From Cyanobacteria bacterium REEB417 (GTDB taxonomy: Bacteria > Cyanobacteriota > Cyanobacteriia > PCC-6307 > Cyanobiaceae), in contig JAGWVJ010000004.1 in the NCBI GenBank assembly GCA_018970945.1, positions 38,909 through 102,908 on the forward strand: a stretch of DNA of 64,000 nt, read 5' to 3'. The notes beneath the pieces are model-generated. The model saw nothing but the letters and a program-made list of their open reading frames with translations, was not told where the DNA came from and searched no databases. Of this stretch, positions 50,511 to 58,463 are shown in pieces (positions within the stretch are counted from its first letter, which is position 1; every line of letters begins with the position of its first letter). The position numbers and the translations under genes were made by a program.

Positions 50511-51110
50511 GTGCGCGCCAGTCTCGCTGATCAACAGGGCGCCCAGTTGCGTCGCCGGGCCGCCGCGGTCGCCCAGTCCCTGCAGCAGCCCCACACCCTG
50601 GCGATTGCGCTGGGGGCCAATCTCCCCAGCCCTGCCGGTGAGCCCGCCGACACCCTGTTCGCGGTGCGTCCGCTGTTGGAGCAGGCAGTTCAAGACTGGT
50701 TGGGAGCGCCAACAGGGTTGCGCTTTCGCTGGTCACCGCTGCTGCAGAGCGCACCGGTTGGCGGCCCTGCGGATCAGAGCGACTACGTGAATGGGGCGCT
50801 CGTGGTGGAGCTCCCCTGCACGGCATCGCCTGCCCAGCCATCTCCTGCTGCAGACCTGCAGGTAGCACTGCAGCTTTTGCAGGGGTTGCAGCAGCTCGAG
50901 AGCCGCTTTGGACGCCCCCCGGTGGCTGAGCGCGAGCACTGGGGACCGCGCAGCCTCGACCTTGACTGGCTGTGGTGGGGCCATCGGCAACTGGATCTGT
51001 CCGCCACCGCCGCAACCCCAGCTCTGCAGCTCCCGCATCCGCTGTGGCACCAGCGCACGTTTGTGGTGGAGCCCCTGGCTGCGATTGCCGGTTTGAGGAC
51101 AACGCCCTAG
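50511..51110 (+). CDS. folK: 2-amino-4-hydroxy-6-hydroxymethyldihydropteridine pyrophosphokinase
   Basis: A protein of about 199 residues that pyrophosphorylates the pterin precursor in folate synthesis. Conserved parts are [11 protein letters not shown] near the start, [27 protein letters not shown] and [23 protein letters not shown] 50511 is the preferred start, leaving 26 bases before the divergent chlD start. A longer frame from 50460 would overlap chlD. Confidence 0.93.
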   Translation: MRASLADQQGAQLRRRAAAVAQSLQQPHTLAIALGANLPSPAGEPADTLFAVRPLLEQAVQDWLGAPTGLRFRWSPLLQSAPVGGPADQSDYVNGALVVELPCTASPAQPSPAADLQVALQLLQGLQQLESRFGRPPVAEREHWGPRSLDLDWLWWGHRQLDLSATAATPALQLPHPLWHQRTFVVEPLAAIAGLRTTP

Positions 51111-51690
51111 CTGGAGTTCTCCCTCGCGTGATTTGGGGATCGCCCCCGCCCTTCTAACGATCACCAAAGGGGCTGATTGCTTGCCCTTGCAGCGCCAGTT
51201 GGGCCAGCAGGCCGGGACAGCACCACCACCACGGCAGCACATGGGTGTCAGGCAGCACGGGCTGGCCAAGCAGCTCTTCGCCCAGTCCCGCAGGATCGCA
51301 GCCCCAGGGGTGGGCGGCCAACTGCCGCCGTGCAACCTCTGCCGTTTCCACAGGCGTCAGCCGTGCTGTTCGTGTTGAAGATCTTCCAGGGATGCTTCAT
51401 GGGCTGGCGCGGAACCCTCAACGAGTCTTCCCTCATTGGCTCTCCTCTCTTGAAGATGTCCCGCACCATGTGTTCCCGACCCCCGCCCATCAAGTCTTGG
51501 GCGATGCCGTTAAAAAAAACGCCAGAAAACACGCCAGTTTTCAACGCCGCTGCTTGCAGGCCTCTCCCCCTGGCGCAGTGCCTGGTCAGGCCTTGCGCTT
51601 GCCACCCAAGGGTTTGCAGCAGGGTTTCGATGTACCTCTGCGCGATGCTGGAGACACCGTTGCAAGCTGGCTGCAGGCCGGCCGTCGTCG
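51111..51690. other. 580-base gap with one weak small ORF
   Basis: Apart from the possible small minus-strand ORF at 51154-51351, no gene is supported here. Around 51,360-51,640 the sequence is more AT-rich, including an A-run near 51511. Several overlapping short frames on both strands exist, but none shows a family motif or consistent start signal. I found no terminator hairpin. Confidence 0.5.
51154..51351 (-). CDS. small hypothetical protein, uncertain
   Basis: A 65-residue frame starting at GTG 51351 (METAEVARRQLAAHPWGCD) and ending AISPFGDR. Its codons are GC-rich at third positions like the real genes here, and the protein has a Trp-rich core (LPWWWCCPGLL), which argues weakly for a real gene. 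I do not recognise it. It could be a remnant or a shadow. Confidence 0.35.
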   Translation of the reverse strand: METAEVARRQLAAHPWGCDPAGLGEELLGQPVLPDTHVLPWWWCCPGLLAQLALQGQAISPFGDR

Positions 51691-52251
51691 ATGGCGCCAT
51701 TGCCAGCCCCTGAACCCGCGATTCAGCTGGAGACCACGGCCAGCCTCGATGCCCGCAAGCTGCGCTTCGAGATCAACCGGGTCGAGCTGCCGATGGGTGT
51801 CGAGGGCAGCTTCGGGGTGATCAAGCATCCCGGAGCCTCGCTGGCGGTGCCGGTGCTCGACGACGGCCGGATCGTGATTCTGCGTCAGTATCGCTTTGCC
51901 GTAGCGGCTCGCTTGCTCGAGTTTCCGGCGGGCACCCTCGATCCCGGAGAGACGCCCCTGGGCACCATGCAGCGCGAACTGCAGGAGGAGGCCGGTTACA
52001 GCGCCGCCCGTTGGGACAGCCTGGGCGTGATGCTGCCCTGCCCGGGTTATTCGGATGAGGTGATTCACCTCTTTCTGGCCAGGGAGCTCAGTGCGCTGAG
52101 CGAACGCCCCCCCGGTGACGACGACGAAGACCTTGAGGTGCTGCTGATGGAGCCTGGCGAACTGGATGCTCTGCTGGCGAGCGGCGACGAGTATCTCGAT
52201 GGCAAGAGCATCAGCGCCTGGTACCGCGCCAAACAGGAGCTGGGCCTGTGA
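51691..52251 (+). CDS. NUDIX hydrolase (ADP-ribose pyrophosphatase type)
   Basis: A 186-residue NUDIX protein. The Nudix box reads GTLDPGETPLGTMQRELQEEAGY with the conserved Glu residues, and the flanking VPVLDDGRIVILRQYRFAV and PGYSDEVIHLFLA fit ADP-ribose pyrophosphatases. It would clear nucleotide-sugar or nucleoside diphosphate waste. It is 19 bases upstream of the photolyase gene, so they may be co-expressed. Confidence 0.93.
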   Translation: MAPLPAPEPAIQLETTASLDARKLRFEINRVELPMGVEGSFGVIKHPGASLAVPVLDDGRIVILRQYRFAVAARLLEFPAGTLDPGETPLGTMQRELQEEAGYSAARWDSLGVMLPCPGYSDEVIHLFLARELSALSERPPGDDDEDLEVLLMEPGELDALLASGDEYLDGKSISAWYRAKQELGL

Positions 52252-52270
52252 GTGTGGCCCACCTGTGCCG

Positions 52271-53764
52271 ATGAGCAGCGAGCGTTTGAGCACCGAGCGA
52301 TGGCTGTTCTGGCATCGCCGCGATCTGCGCCTGGCCGATAATCGCAGCCTCGCTGCCGCCGTGCGGGCCACCCCCGCTGTTACAGGGGTGTTTGTGCTCG
52401 ATCCGGCCATTCTCGAGGCCGCGCAGGGGCATGGGCCGATGGCGCCGGCGCGGCTGTGGTTTCTGGCCGAAAGCCTGGTGGAGCTGGCAGCGCGTTGGCG
52501 TGCGGCTGGTAGCCGGCTGCTGATCCTGCAGGGGGATCCGGCCGTGCTGTTGCCCCGCCTGGTCCAGCAGCTGGGGGCGACGGTGGTGGCCTGGAACCGC
52601 GATGTCGAGCCGGCCGGCCGCGAGCGCGACCGCGTCGTGGCGCGTGCCCTGCAGGCTGCGGGTCGCAGGGTGATGGTCGACTGGGACCAGCTGCTCGTGC
52701 CGCCCGAGGCGCTCAAAACCGGCGCCGGCGAGCCCTACCGGGTCTACGGGCCCTACTGGCGCAGCTGGCAACGGGTGGTGACCGGGACCCCGGGTGGGGT
52801 CGATCCCCTGCCGGCTCCGAGTTCCCTGATCGATCTGTCGGCCGAGCAGTTGGCGGAACGCGACCTGGGCGCAGGCGAGCGCGCCCTGGAGGCCCTTCGG
52901 CGTGACCACGGCTTTGCCGGGGTCGACCTGTGCCCCTGCCGTCCGGGTGAGGCGGCGGCGGCTGAGCAGCTGTCGGCCTTCTGCTCTGGAGGCCGGCCAC
53001 CGCTGTGGGGGTATGAGCCGGGTCGCAACCATCCGGCGGTGGCAGGCACATCAAGCCTCAGTGCGGCGCTCAAGTTCGGCACGCTCAGCCCGCGCCAGGC
53101 GTGGGCGGCGGCCCAGCAGGCCCGCAGCGAGGTTGCCCAGTTGGGCGGTGCCGCCGAAGCCCTGGCGAGCATCGGCGTCTGGGAGCAGGAGCTGGCCTGG
53201 CGCGAGTTCTACCAGCAGGCGCTGTTTCACTTTCCCGAGCTGGCCGGCGGGCCCTACCGGCCCCAGTGGAAGCGCTTCCCCTGGGAGAACGACCCTGTGC
53301 GCCTGGAGGCGTGGCAGCAGGGCCTCACCGGCATGCCGATCATCGATGCGGCCATGCGCCAGCTGGCCTCTAGCGGTTGGATGCACAACCGCTGCCGCAT
53401 GATCGTCGCCTCGTATCTGGTCAAGGACCTGATCTGCGACTGGCGCCTGGGGGAGGCCCATTTCATGCGTCACCTGGTCGACGGCGACCTGGCGGCCAAC
53501 AACGGCGGCTGGCAGTGGAGCGCCAGCAGCGGCATGGACCCCAAGCCGCTGCGCATTTTCAATCCGGCGACCCAGGCGTCCAAGTTTGACCCCGAGGGCG
53601 ACTACATGCGCACCTGGCTGCCCGAGCTGGCCCATGTGGCGACGGCCGATCTGATCAGCGGTGACATCGGTGCCCTCGAGCGACGCGGTTACCCCGAGCC
53701 GATTGTCAATCACAAGCAACAGCAGGCACGCTTCAAAGCCCTGTATGCCGCCCTGCCGCGTTAG
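52271..53764 (+). CDS. phr: deoxyribodipyrimidine photolyase
   Basis: A 497-residue class I photolyase. The N-terminal antenna domain starts WLFWHRRDLRLADNRSLA. The FAD-binding region has WKRFPWENDPV, TGMPIIDAAMRQLASSGWMHNRCRM and NNGGWQWSASSGMDPKPLRIFNP, including the Trp residues of the electron path. It repairs cyclobutane pyrimidine dimers with blue light. ATG 52271 is the start. It ends by overlapping the aminotransferase gene by four bases in opposite directions. Confidence 0.96.
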   Translation: MSSERLSTERWLFWHRRDLRLADNRSLAAAVRATPAVTGVFVLDPAILEAAQGHGPMAPARLWFLAESLVELAARWRAAGSRLLILQGDPAVLLPRLVQQLGATVVAWNRDVEPAGRERDRVVARALQAAGRRVMVDWDQLLVPPEALKTGAGEPYRVYGPYWRSWQRVVTGTPGGVDPLPAPSSLIDLSAEQLAERDLGAGERALEALRRDHGFAGVDLCPCRPGEAAAAEQLSAFCSGGRPPLWGYEPGRNHPAVAGTSSLSAALKFGTLSPRQAWAAAQQARSEVAQLGGAAEALASIGVWEQELAWREFYQQALFHFPELAGGPYRPQWKRFPWENDPVRLEAWQQGLTGMPIIDAAMRQLASSGWMHNRCRMIVASYLVKDLICDWRLGEAHFMRHLVDGDLAANNGGWQWSASSGMDPKPLRIFNPATQASKFDPEGDYMRTWLPELAHVATADLISGDIGALERRGYPEPIVNHKQQQARFKALYAALPR

Positions 53765-54999
53765 GCGGCGACGGGTTGTCCGGCGCCCACCAGCTGGCTG
53801 AGCACCTGGATGACGCGCTGCTGCTGCTCGCTGCTGAGCTCGGGGAAGATCGGCAGGCTCAGCACTTCGCTGCACAGGCGCTCGGTCACCGGCAGGGAGC
53901 CGGGTCCGTAGCCAAGGTGGGCGTAGGCGGGCTGGCGGTGGATCGGGATCGGGTAGTAGATGATCGTGTTGACGCCCAGGTCGGCCAGCTGCTGTTTGAG
54001 CCAGTCGCGGCAGCAGGCCTCGGGCAGTCCGTGGGTGGCGCTGTCGCTCGAAGGGGTGCAGCTGCCGCTGCAGGCGGAGGCGCCGTTGGGGCAGCTGGGC
54101 ACCCGCAGCACGAACTGGTTCCAGCTGTGGCCCTCAGGGCCCGCTTCGGGCAGGGCGATGGTCAGCCCCCCCCCTGCCGCGCCAGGGGCGCCTGCCACCA
54201 GGGCTGCCAGCTGCTGGCGGTAGCTGGTGGCGATGGCGCGGCGGCGCTCGACCCAGCGGCCCAGGTGGGGCAGCTTGATGTTGAGCACCGCGGCCTGCAG
54301 TGTGTCGAGGCGGCTGTTGTAGCCAAGGGCCGTGTGCAGGTAGCGGCGGGGCATGCCGTGCACCGCCAGCTCCTTGATGGTCTTGGCCAGGGCGGGGTCG
54401 TGGCAGGTGACGGCGCCGCCATCGCCCGCGCCGCCCAGGTTCTTGGTGGGGAAGAAGCTGAAGCAGCCCGCATCGCCCCAGCTGCCAACGGGCTTGCCGT
54501 CCCAGCTGGCACCGGTGGCCTGGGCGCAGTCTTCAATCACCTTGAGGCCGTGTGAGCTGGCGATCGCGCTGACCCGCGCCATGTCGACCGGGCGGCCAAA
54601 TAGGTGCACCGGCAGCAGCGCCCTGGTGGCCGGTGTGATCGCCGCCTCGGCCTGGTCGAGATCGATCAGGTAGCTGGCCGGATCCACGTCCACGAACACC
54701 GGTGTGGCGCCCACGGCGCTGATCGCTTCGGCGGTGGCAAAGAAGCTGAAGCTGGCGGTGATCACCTCATCGCCGGGGCCGATGCCCAGGGCGCGCAGCG
54801 CCAGAATCAGGGCATCGGTGCCGCTGTTGCAGCCCAACGCATGGGGCACCCCGCAGGCTGCGGCAAAAGCCTGCTCAAACAGGCCGATCGCCGGCCCGCC
54901 GATGTACTGACCGCCGCGCAACACCTCGAGAACCGCCTGGTCGAGGGGATCACCGAGCTCCTTGAGCTGCTCGTTGAGGCTGAACGGGGGCACCTGCAT
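53761..54999 (-). CDS. DegT/DnrJ/EryC1/StrS family sugar aminotransferase
   Basis: A 412-residue PLP enzyme. LGCNSGTDALILALRALGIGPGDEVI opens the PLP fold and SFFPTKNLGGAGDGGAV carries the Schiff-base Lys. Members transfer amino groups to nucleotide keto-sugars for surface glycans. No other amino-sugar gene is adjacent, so the substrate is unknown. Start is ATG 54999 (MQVPPFSLNEQLKELG). Confidence 0.93.
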   Translation of the reverse strand: MQVPPFSLNEQLKELGDPLDQAVLEVLRGGQYIGGPAIGLFEQAFAAACGVPHALGCNSGTDALILALRALGIGPGDEVITASFSFFATAEAISAVGATPVFVDVDPASYLIDLDQAEAAITPATRALLPVHLFGRPVDMARVSAIASSHGLKVIEDCAQATGASWDGKPVGSWGDAGCFSFFPTKNLGGAGDGGAVTCHDPALAKTIKELAVHGMPRRYLHTALGYNSRLDTLQAAVLNIKLPHLGRWVERRRAIATSYRQQLAALVAGAPGAAGGGLTIALPEAGPEGHSWNQFVLRVPSCPNGASACSGSCTPSSDSATHGLPEACCRDWLKQQLADLGVNTIIYYPIPIHRQPAYAHLGYGPGSLPVTERLCSEVLSLPIFPELSSEQQQRVIQVLSQLVGAGQPVAA

Positions 55000-55043
55000 G
55001 GCGCCAACCTTAAGCCGAGCTGCAGCAGCCGATCGATGGGGCC

Positions 55044-55631
55044 GTGGCCTGCGCAAAGCTGGGGTTCAACTCCGGTCAGCTGCTGGTGGTGTTCAGCTCA
55101 TTTCTGGCGCTCAGGCTGCCGCTGCTCAGGCGGCCGTGGCTGGTGGCACCGCTGCTTGTGACCCTGCTGGTCGCCTGCGTGCCGGCCCACCGCCGCCCCA
55201 GCTGGGTGATCTTTCCGCTGCAGCGGCGGGTGGCCAATGACGGCCTGGCGGTGGTGAGCCAGCCCGACGGCTACGGCCTGCACATCTGGGTCGACACCGA
55301 CACCAGCACCGCAGGGGTGTGCCGACCGCGCTGGACCGTGGATCCGGCCCGGCTGTTCAACGGCAATGGCACCGCTCCGTTCAGCTCGGGGTTGGCGGGT
55401 CGCGACGAATTCTTTGCGGCTGTGGCCCGCGCCGATGTGCGCCGCGCCCTGCGGCGCCAGAGCGAGGCCCTGTGCCGCGAGAGGGCGCCGCGCAGCAGCT
55501 TCAGCTGGCTCGAACCGCCCCGCCGGGCCGGCGAGGTCAAGCCACAACCGCTGCCGCCGCTCGAGGGTGAGGCGCTGCTGGGCGATCCCAACGAGGTGGA
55601 ACGCCGCGAAAACGAGCTGCTCAACCCTTGA
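55044..55631 (+). CDS. hypothetical lipoprotein-like protein
   Basis: A protein of up to 195 residues with an N-terminal hydrophobic stretch and a possible lipobox (LLVTLLVACVPA). The remainder is soluble, with GLAVVSQPDGYGLHIWVDTDTS and a basic region. I do not recognise the family. GTG 55044 lies 44 bases from the divergent aminotransferase start; a later start is possible. Its end overlaps the photolyase antenna gene by 11 bases. Confidence 0.6.
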   Translation: MACAKLGFNSGQLLVVFSSFLALRLPLLRRPWLVAPLLVTLLVACVPAHRRPSWVIFPLQRRVANDGLAVVSQPDGYGLHIWVDTDTSTAGVCRPRWTVDPARLFNGNGTAPFSSGLAGRDEFFAAVARADVRRALRRQSEALCRERAPRSSFSWLEPPRRAGEVKPQPLPPLEGEALLGDPNEVERRENELLNP

Positions 55632-56091
55632 ACCGTTGCCAGACCAGGGGCTCGGCCCGTCGCCAGTAGCGGCTGAAGCGGCCCAGGTCGCCAGGCTGCG
55701 GTCCCCCGGCCTCGGGGGCCACAAACGGCTCCACCGGCAGCACCGTGAGCGGCACCCGGGCGGCGATCGCCTGCCCCAGTTGCCGGAACCTGGGATCCAC
55801 CGCTGCCGTGGTGACCACGCCATCGGCCTGATGCCGGGCGGCAAAAGCCAGCACTTCGCTGGCCACGTCGCCGCGGCGGATCGTCACGGGCAGCTCCAGC
55901 AGGCACTCGTAGAGGAACCCCAGGCGCTTGAGGCTCAACGCGCTGCCGGCGATCAGCGCATCGTCAAACACGAACACCGCCGGCCGCCCCGGCCACGCCA
56001 CCAGCGCCGGGTTGGCCGGGCCCAGCGCCGCGCCATGGATCCACAGGATCGGACTGTTCATCGGTGTGGCCGTCATCGGTGCGGCCGTCAT
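55621..56091 (-). CDS. photolyase/cryptochrome N-terminal (antenna-type) domain protein
   Basis: A 156-residue protein matching only the N-terminal alpha/beta domain of DNA photolyases/cryptochromes: ILWIHGAALGPANPALVAW, PAVFVFDDALIAGSAL, ELPVTIRRGDVASEVLAFAA, VLPVEPFVAP and YWRRAEPLVWQ. It has no FAD-binding domain of its own. The gene directly upstream (4-base ATGA overlap) encodes that domain, so the two look like halves of one enzyme with the order reversed. The N-terminus MTAAPMTATPM contains three in-frame ATG codons from a 15-base repeat. Confidence 0.85.
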   Translation of the reverse strand: MTAAPMTATPMNSPILWIHGAALGPANPALVAWPGRPAVFVFDDALIAGSALSLKRLGFLYECLLELPVTIRRGDVASEVLAFAARHQADGVVTTAAVDPRFRQLGQAIAARVPLTVLPVEPFVAPEAGGPQPGDLGRFSRYWRRAEPLVWQRFKG

Positions 56092-56104
56092 CGGCGGCGT
56101 GGAG
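56060..56104 (-). repeat. 15-bp tandem repeat spanning a start codon
   Basis: Units 56060-56074 and 56075-56089 match at 14 of 15 bases, with a diverged third at 56090-56104. They cover the start of the antenna-domain gene and give three in-frame ATGs (56091, 56076, 56061), so the translation start is uncertain. Confidence 0.75.
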
Positions 56105-56924
56105 TCGGTGTCACAGCAAACAAGCGCTGCTCCAGAGCCTCGTAGCTGGCGTCAAAGGGGCAGCGGCGTGCCGCCGGGCATCCCTGGCAGTGGTGCCCGG
56201 CGCCAAAGCGCTCGAGGTTGGCGCGGTTGAACAGGTACGGCTTGTGGCTGAAGCTGCTGGCCACCCACTGCCAGCTCAGGTTGTTGCTGGCGGGGTCGCC
56301 ATCGAGCAGGTGCTGCAGAAACCAGCGTGCTCCCGCCTGCCAGCGCACGCGGCGCCAGTGCACCACGTAGGCCGCCAGCCACATCCGCGCGTGGTTGTGC
56401 AGCCAGCCGGTGGCCCGCAGCTCAGCGGCGAAGGCATCCATGCAGGCCAGTCCGGTGCTGCCGCCGGCGATGTCGGCCGGCAGCTCCGAGGCGTAGCTGC
56501 TGGCAGGGTGGCCGGTCTTGAGCGGCTCCTGGTCGTCCCAGATGCCGTCGCCCAGCTGCCCCCACAGCCGTTGCCAGTAGTCGCGCCAGCCCAGCTCGTT
56601 GACCAGCTTCTCGCCTTCGGGACGGCGGGTGATGCGCCCAAGCACGGCATCGCGCACCGCCGCCAGGCCCAGCACCCCATGGCGGATGTAGGGCGACAGG
56701 TGGGTCACGGCGCCCGCCAGATGGTTGCGGCTGCGGCCGTAGGCACCCGGGTCGACCGCCGCCAGCCGCTCCTGGGCGGCGGCCCACCCCCCCACGATCG
56801 GGCTGAGCGCGCCGCTGGCGCTGGGAAAGAGCTGCTGCAGGTGTTGTTGCAGCGCGGCCCGGCTGGTGAACTGGCGGGGCAGATCGCCCGGTGCCAGCTC
56901 TGGGAGAGAATCGCCCGATTGCAT
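56088..56924 (-). CDS. FAD-binding domain protein, cryptochrome/photolyase C-terminal half
   Basis: A 278-residue protein matching the FAD-binding domain of cryptochromes: NHLAGAVTHLSPYIRHGVL, NELGWRDYWQRLW, CMDAFAAELRATGWLHNHARMW and GDPASNNLSWQWVASSFSHKPYLFN. The C-terminal end has Cys-x2-Cys-x5-Cys (C246, C249, C255) that could hold an iron-sulfur cluster, with C161 a possible fourth ligand. It has no antenna domain; the gene just downstream supplies it. The start ATG 56924 is 28 bases from the divergent fabI. Confidence 0.87.
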   Translation of the reverse strand: MQSGDSLPELAPGDLPRQFTSRAALQQHLQQLFPSASGALSPIVGGWAAAQERLAAVDPGAYGRSRNHLAGAVTHLSPYIRHGVLGLAAVRDAVLGRITRRPEGEKLVNELGWRDYWQRLWGQLGDGIWDDQEPLKTGHPASSYASELPADIAGGSTGLACMDAFAAELRATGWLHNHARMWLAAYVVHWRRVRWQAGARWFLQHLLDGDPASNNLSWQWVASSFSHKPYLFNRANLERFGAGHHCQGCPAARRCPFDASYEALEQRLFAVTPTPRRR

Positions 56925-56952
56925 CTGCGCGTCGTGCGGCGTGCCAGCCCCC

Positions 56953-57735
56953 ATGCTCCTCGATCTGCGCGGCAAGAAGGCCCTGGTCACCGGCATCGCC
57001 AACAACAAGTCGATCGCCTGGGGCATCGCCCAGCAGCTGCACGCTGCCGGCGCAGAGCTGGGGGTCACCTACCTGCCCGATGACAAGGGCCGCTTTGAAG
57101 GCAAGGTGCGCGAGCTGACCGCGCCGCTGGCCCCCAGCCTGTTTGAGCCGCTCAACGTGCAGGACCCGGCCCAGATCGCGGCGGTGTTTGACCGGGTCAA
57201 GGAGCAGTGGGGTTCGATCGACGTGCTGGTGCACTGCCTGGCGTTTGCCGGCAAGGACGAGCTGATCGGCGATTACAGCGCCATCAGCCCCGAGGGCTTC
57301 GCCCGGGCGCTCGAGGTGAGCGCCTACTCGCTGGCGCCGCTGTGCCGTTATGCCAAGCCCCTGTTCAACGCCGGGGGCAGCGTGATCACCCTGAGCTACC
57401 TGGGCGCCGAGCGGGCCATTCCCAACTACAACGTCATGGGCGTGGCCAAGGCGGCCCTCGAGGCCTCGGTGCGCTACCTGGCGGCCGAGCTGGGCCCCGA
57501 CAAGCAGGTGCGCGTCAACGCCATCAGCGCCGGCCCGATCCGCACCCTGGCCAGCAGCGCCATCGGCGGCATCCTCGACATGATCCACAACGTCGAAGCC
57601 AAGGCCCCGCTGCAGCGCACCGTCACCCAGGAGGAAGTGGGCAGCACCGCCGCCTTCCTGGCGAGCCCGCTGGCTTCGGGCATCACCGGCCAGGTGATCT
57701 ACGTCGATGCCGGCTACTGCATCACGGGGATGTGA
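56953..57735 (+). CDS. fabI: enoyl-[acyl-carrier-protein] reductase (NADH)
   Basis: A 260-residue enzyme for the last step of the fatty acid elongation cycle. LVTGIANNKSIAWGIAQQL is the FabI NADH site, and SYLGAERAIPNYNVMGVAKAALEASVRYL holds the catalytic Tyr and Lys. Start is ATG 56953. It probably has its own promoter between it and the photolyase half. Confidence 0.97.
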   Translation: MLLDLRGKKALVTGIANNKSIAWGIAQQLHAAGAELGVTYLPDDKGRFEGKVRELTAPLAPSLFEPLNVQDPAQIAAVFDRVKEQWGSIDVLVHCLAFAGKDELIGDYSAISPEGFARALEVSAYSLAPLCRYAKPLFNAGGSVITLSYLGAERAIPNYNVMGVAKAALEASVRYLAAELGPDKQVRVNAISAGPIRTLASSAIGGILDMIHNVEAKAPLQRTVTQEEVGSTAAFLASPLASGITGQVIYVDAGYCITGM

Positions 57736-57791
57736 CCTGGCCCAGCGTTGTCAGGCTTCGGCATGATCGGATGAGCTGATCCCCGACCGGT

Positions 57792-57853
57792 TCACCGGCG
57801 AGACCCATGCGCACAGGCGAGATTCATCGCGTCACCGGCGAGACCGATGTGCG
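57792..57853 (+). repeat. direct repeat around the hisB start
   Basis: TCACCGGCGAGACC occurs at 57792-57805 and again at 57832-57845, with more weakly matching flanks, at a period of 40 bases. The first copy lies just upstream of the hisB start (57807) and the second inside its N-terminus (VTGETDV), so the region may have arisen by duplication. Confidence 0.5.
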
Positions 57854-58409
57854 GGTCAGGCTCGAGCTGGATGGCAGCGGCCAGTGTCAGGTGGGCACGG
57901 GCGTGCCTTTTCTGGACCACATGCTGCACCAGCTGGCCAGCCACGGGCTGCTGGATCTGGAGATCAGCGCTAGCGGTGACACCCACATCGACGACCACCA
58001 CACCAACGAAGACGTGGGCATCGCCGTGGGTCAGGCGCTGGCGCAGGCCCTGGGCGATCGCCGTGGCATTCACCGCTTTGGCCACTTTGTGGCGCCCCTC
58101 GATGAGGCGCTGGTGCAGGTGGCGCTCGACTGCAGCGGCCGGCCCCACCTGAGCTGCGGCCTGCAGATCCCGGCCCAGAAGATCGGCAGCTACGACACCG
58201 AGCTGGTCAAGGAGTTCTTTGTGGCGGTGGCCAACAACGCCGGCCTCACCTTGCACATTCGCCAGCTCGATGGGGTGAACAGCCACCACATCGTGGAGGC
58301 GTGCTTCAAGGCCTTTGCCCGCGCCCTGCGGCTGGCCGTTGAGGTGGATCCCCGCCGGGCTGGTGCGGTGCCGAGCAGCAAGGGCGTGCTGGAGCGGGCC
58401 GGGAGCTGA
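57807..58409 (+). CDS. hisB: imidazoleglycerol-phosphate dehydratase
   Basis: A 200-residue metal enzyme of histidine synthesis. [40 protein letters not shown]-type LDCSGRPHL and [19 protein letters not shown] are the conserved parts with the Mn-binding His residues. It is monofunctional, without the phosphatase domain of the E. coli form. It follows fabI by 71 bases. Confidence 0.97.
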   Translation: MRTGEIHRVTGETDVRVRLELDGSGQCQVGTGVPFLDHMLHQLASHGLLDLEISASGDTHIDDHHTNEDVGIAVGQALAQALGDRRGIHRFGHFVAPLDEALVQVALDCSGRPHLSCGLQIPAQKIGSYDTELVKEFFVAVANNAGLTLHIRQLDGVNSHHIVEACFKAFARALRLAVEVDPRRAGAVPSSKGVLERAGS

Positions 58410-58463
58410 GCCACAGCTTCACAGACCGTTACGGGATGATGGAGGCCGTTCTTGCCGGCTCCC

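Noticed and set aside
51248..51700. 150-residue minus-strand frame in the 51.1-51.7 kb gap
   Set aside because: A short stretch looked protein-like, but the frame has no start signal and no family match I recognise.
51177..51713. 178-residue plus-strand frame in the 51.1-51.7 kb gap
   Set aside because: It overlaps the start of nudix in another frame, lacks a family motif and has erratic codon use.
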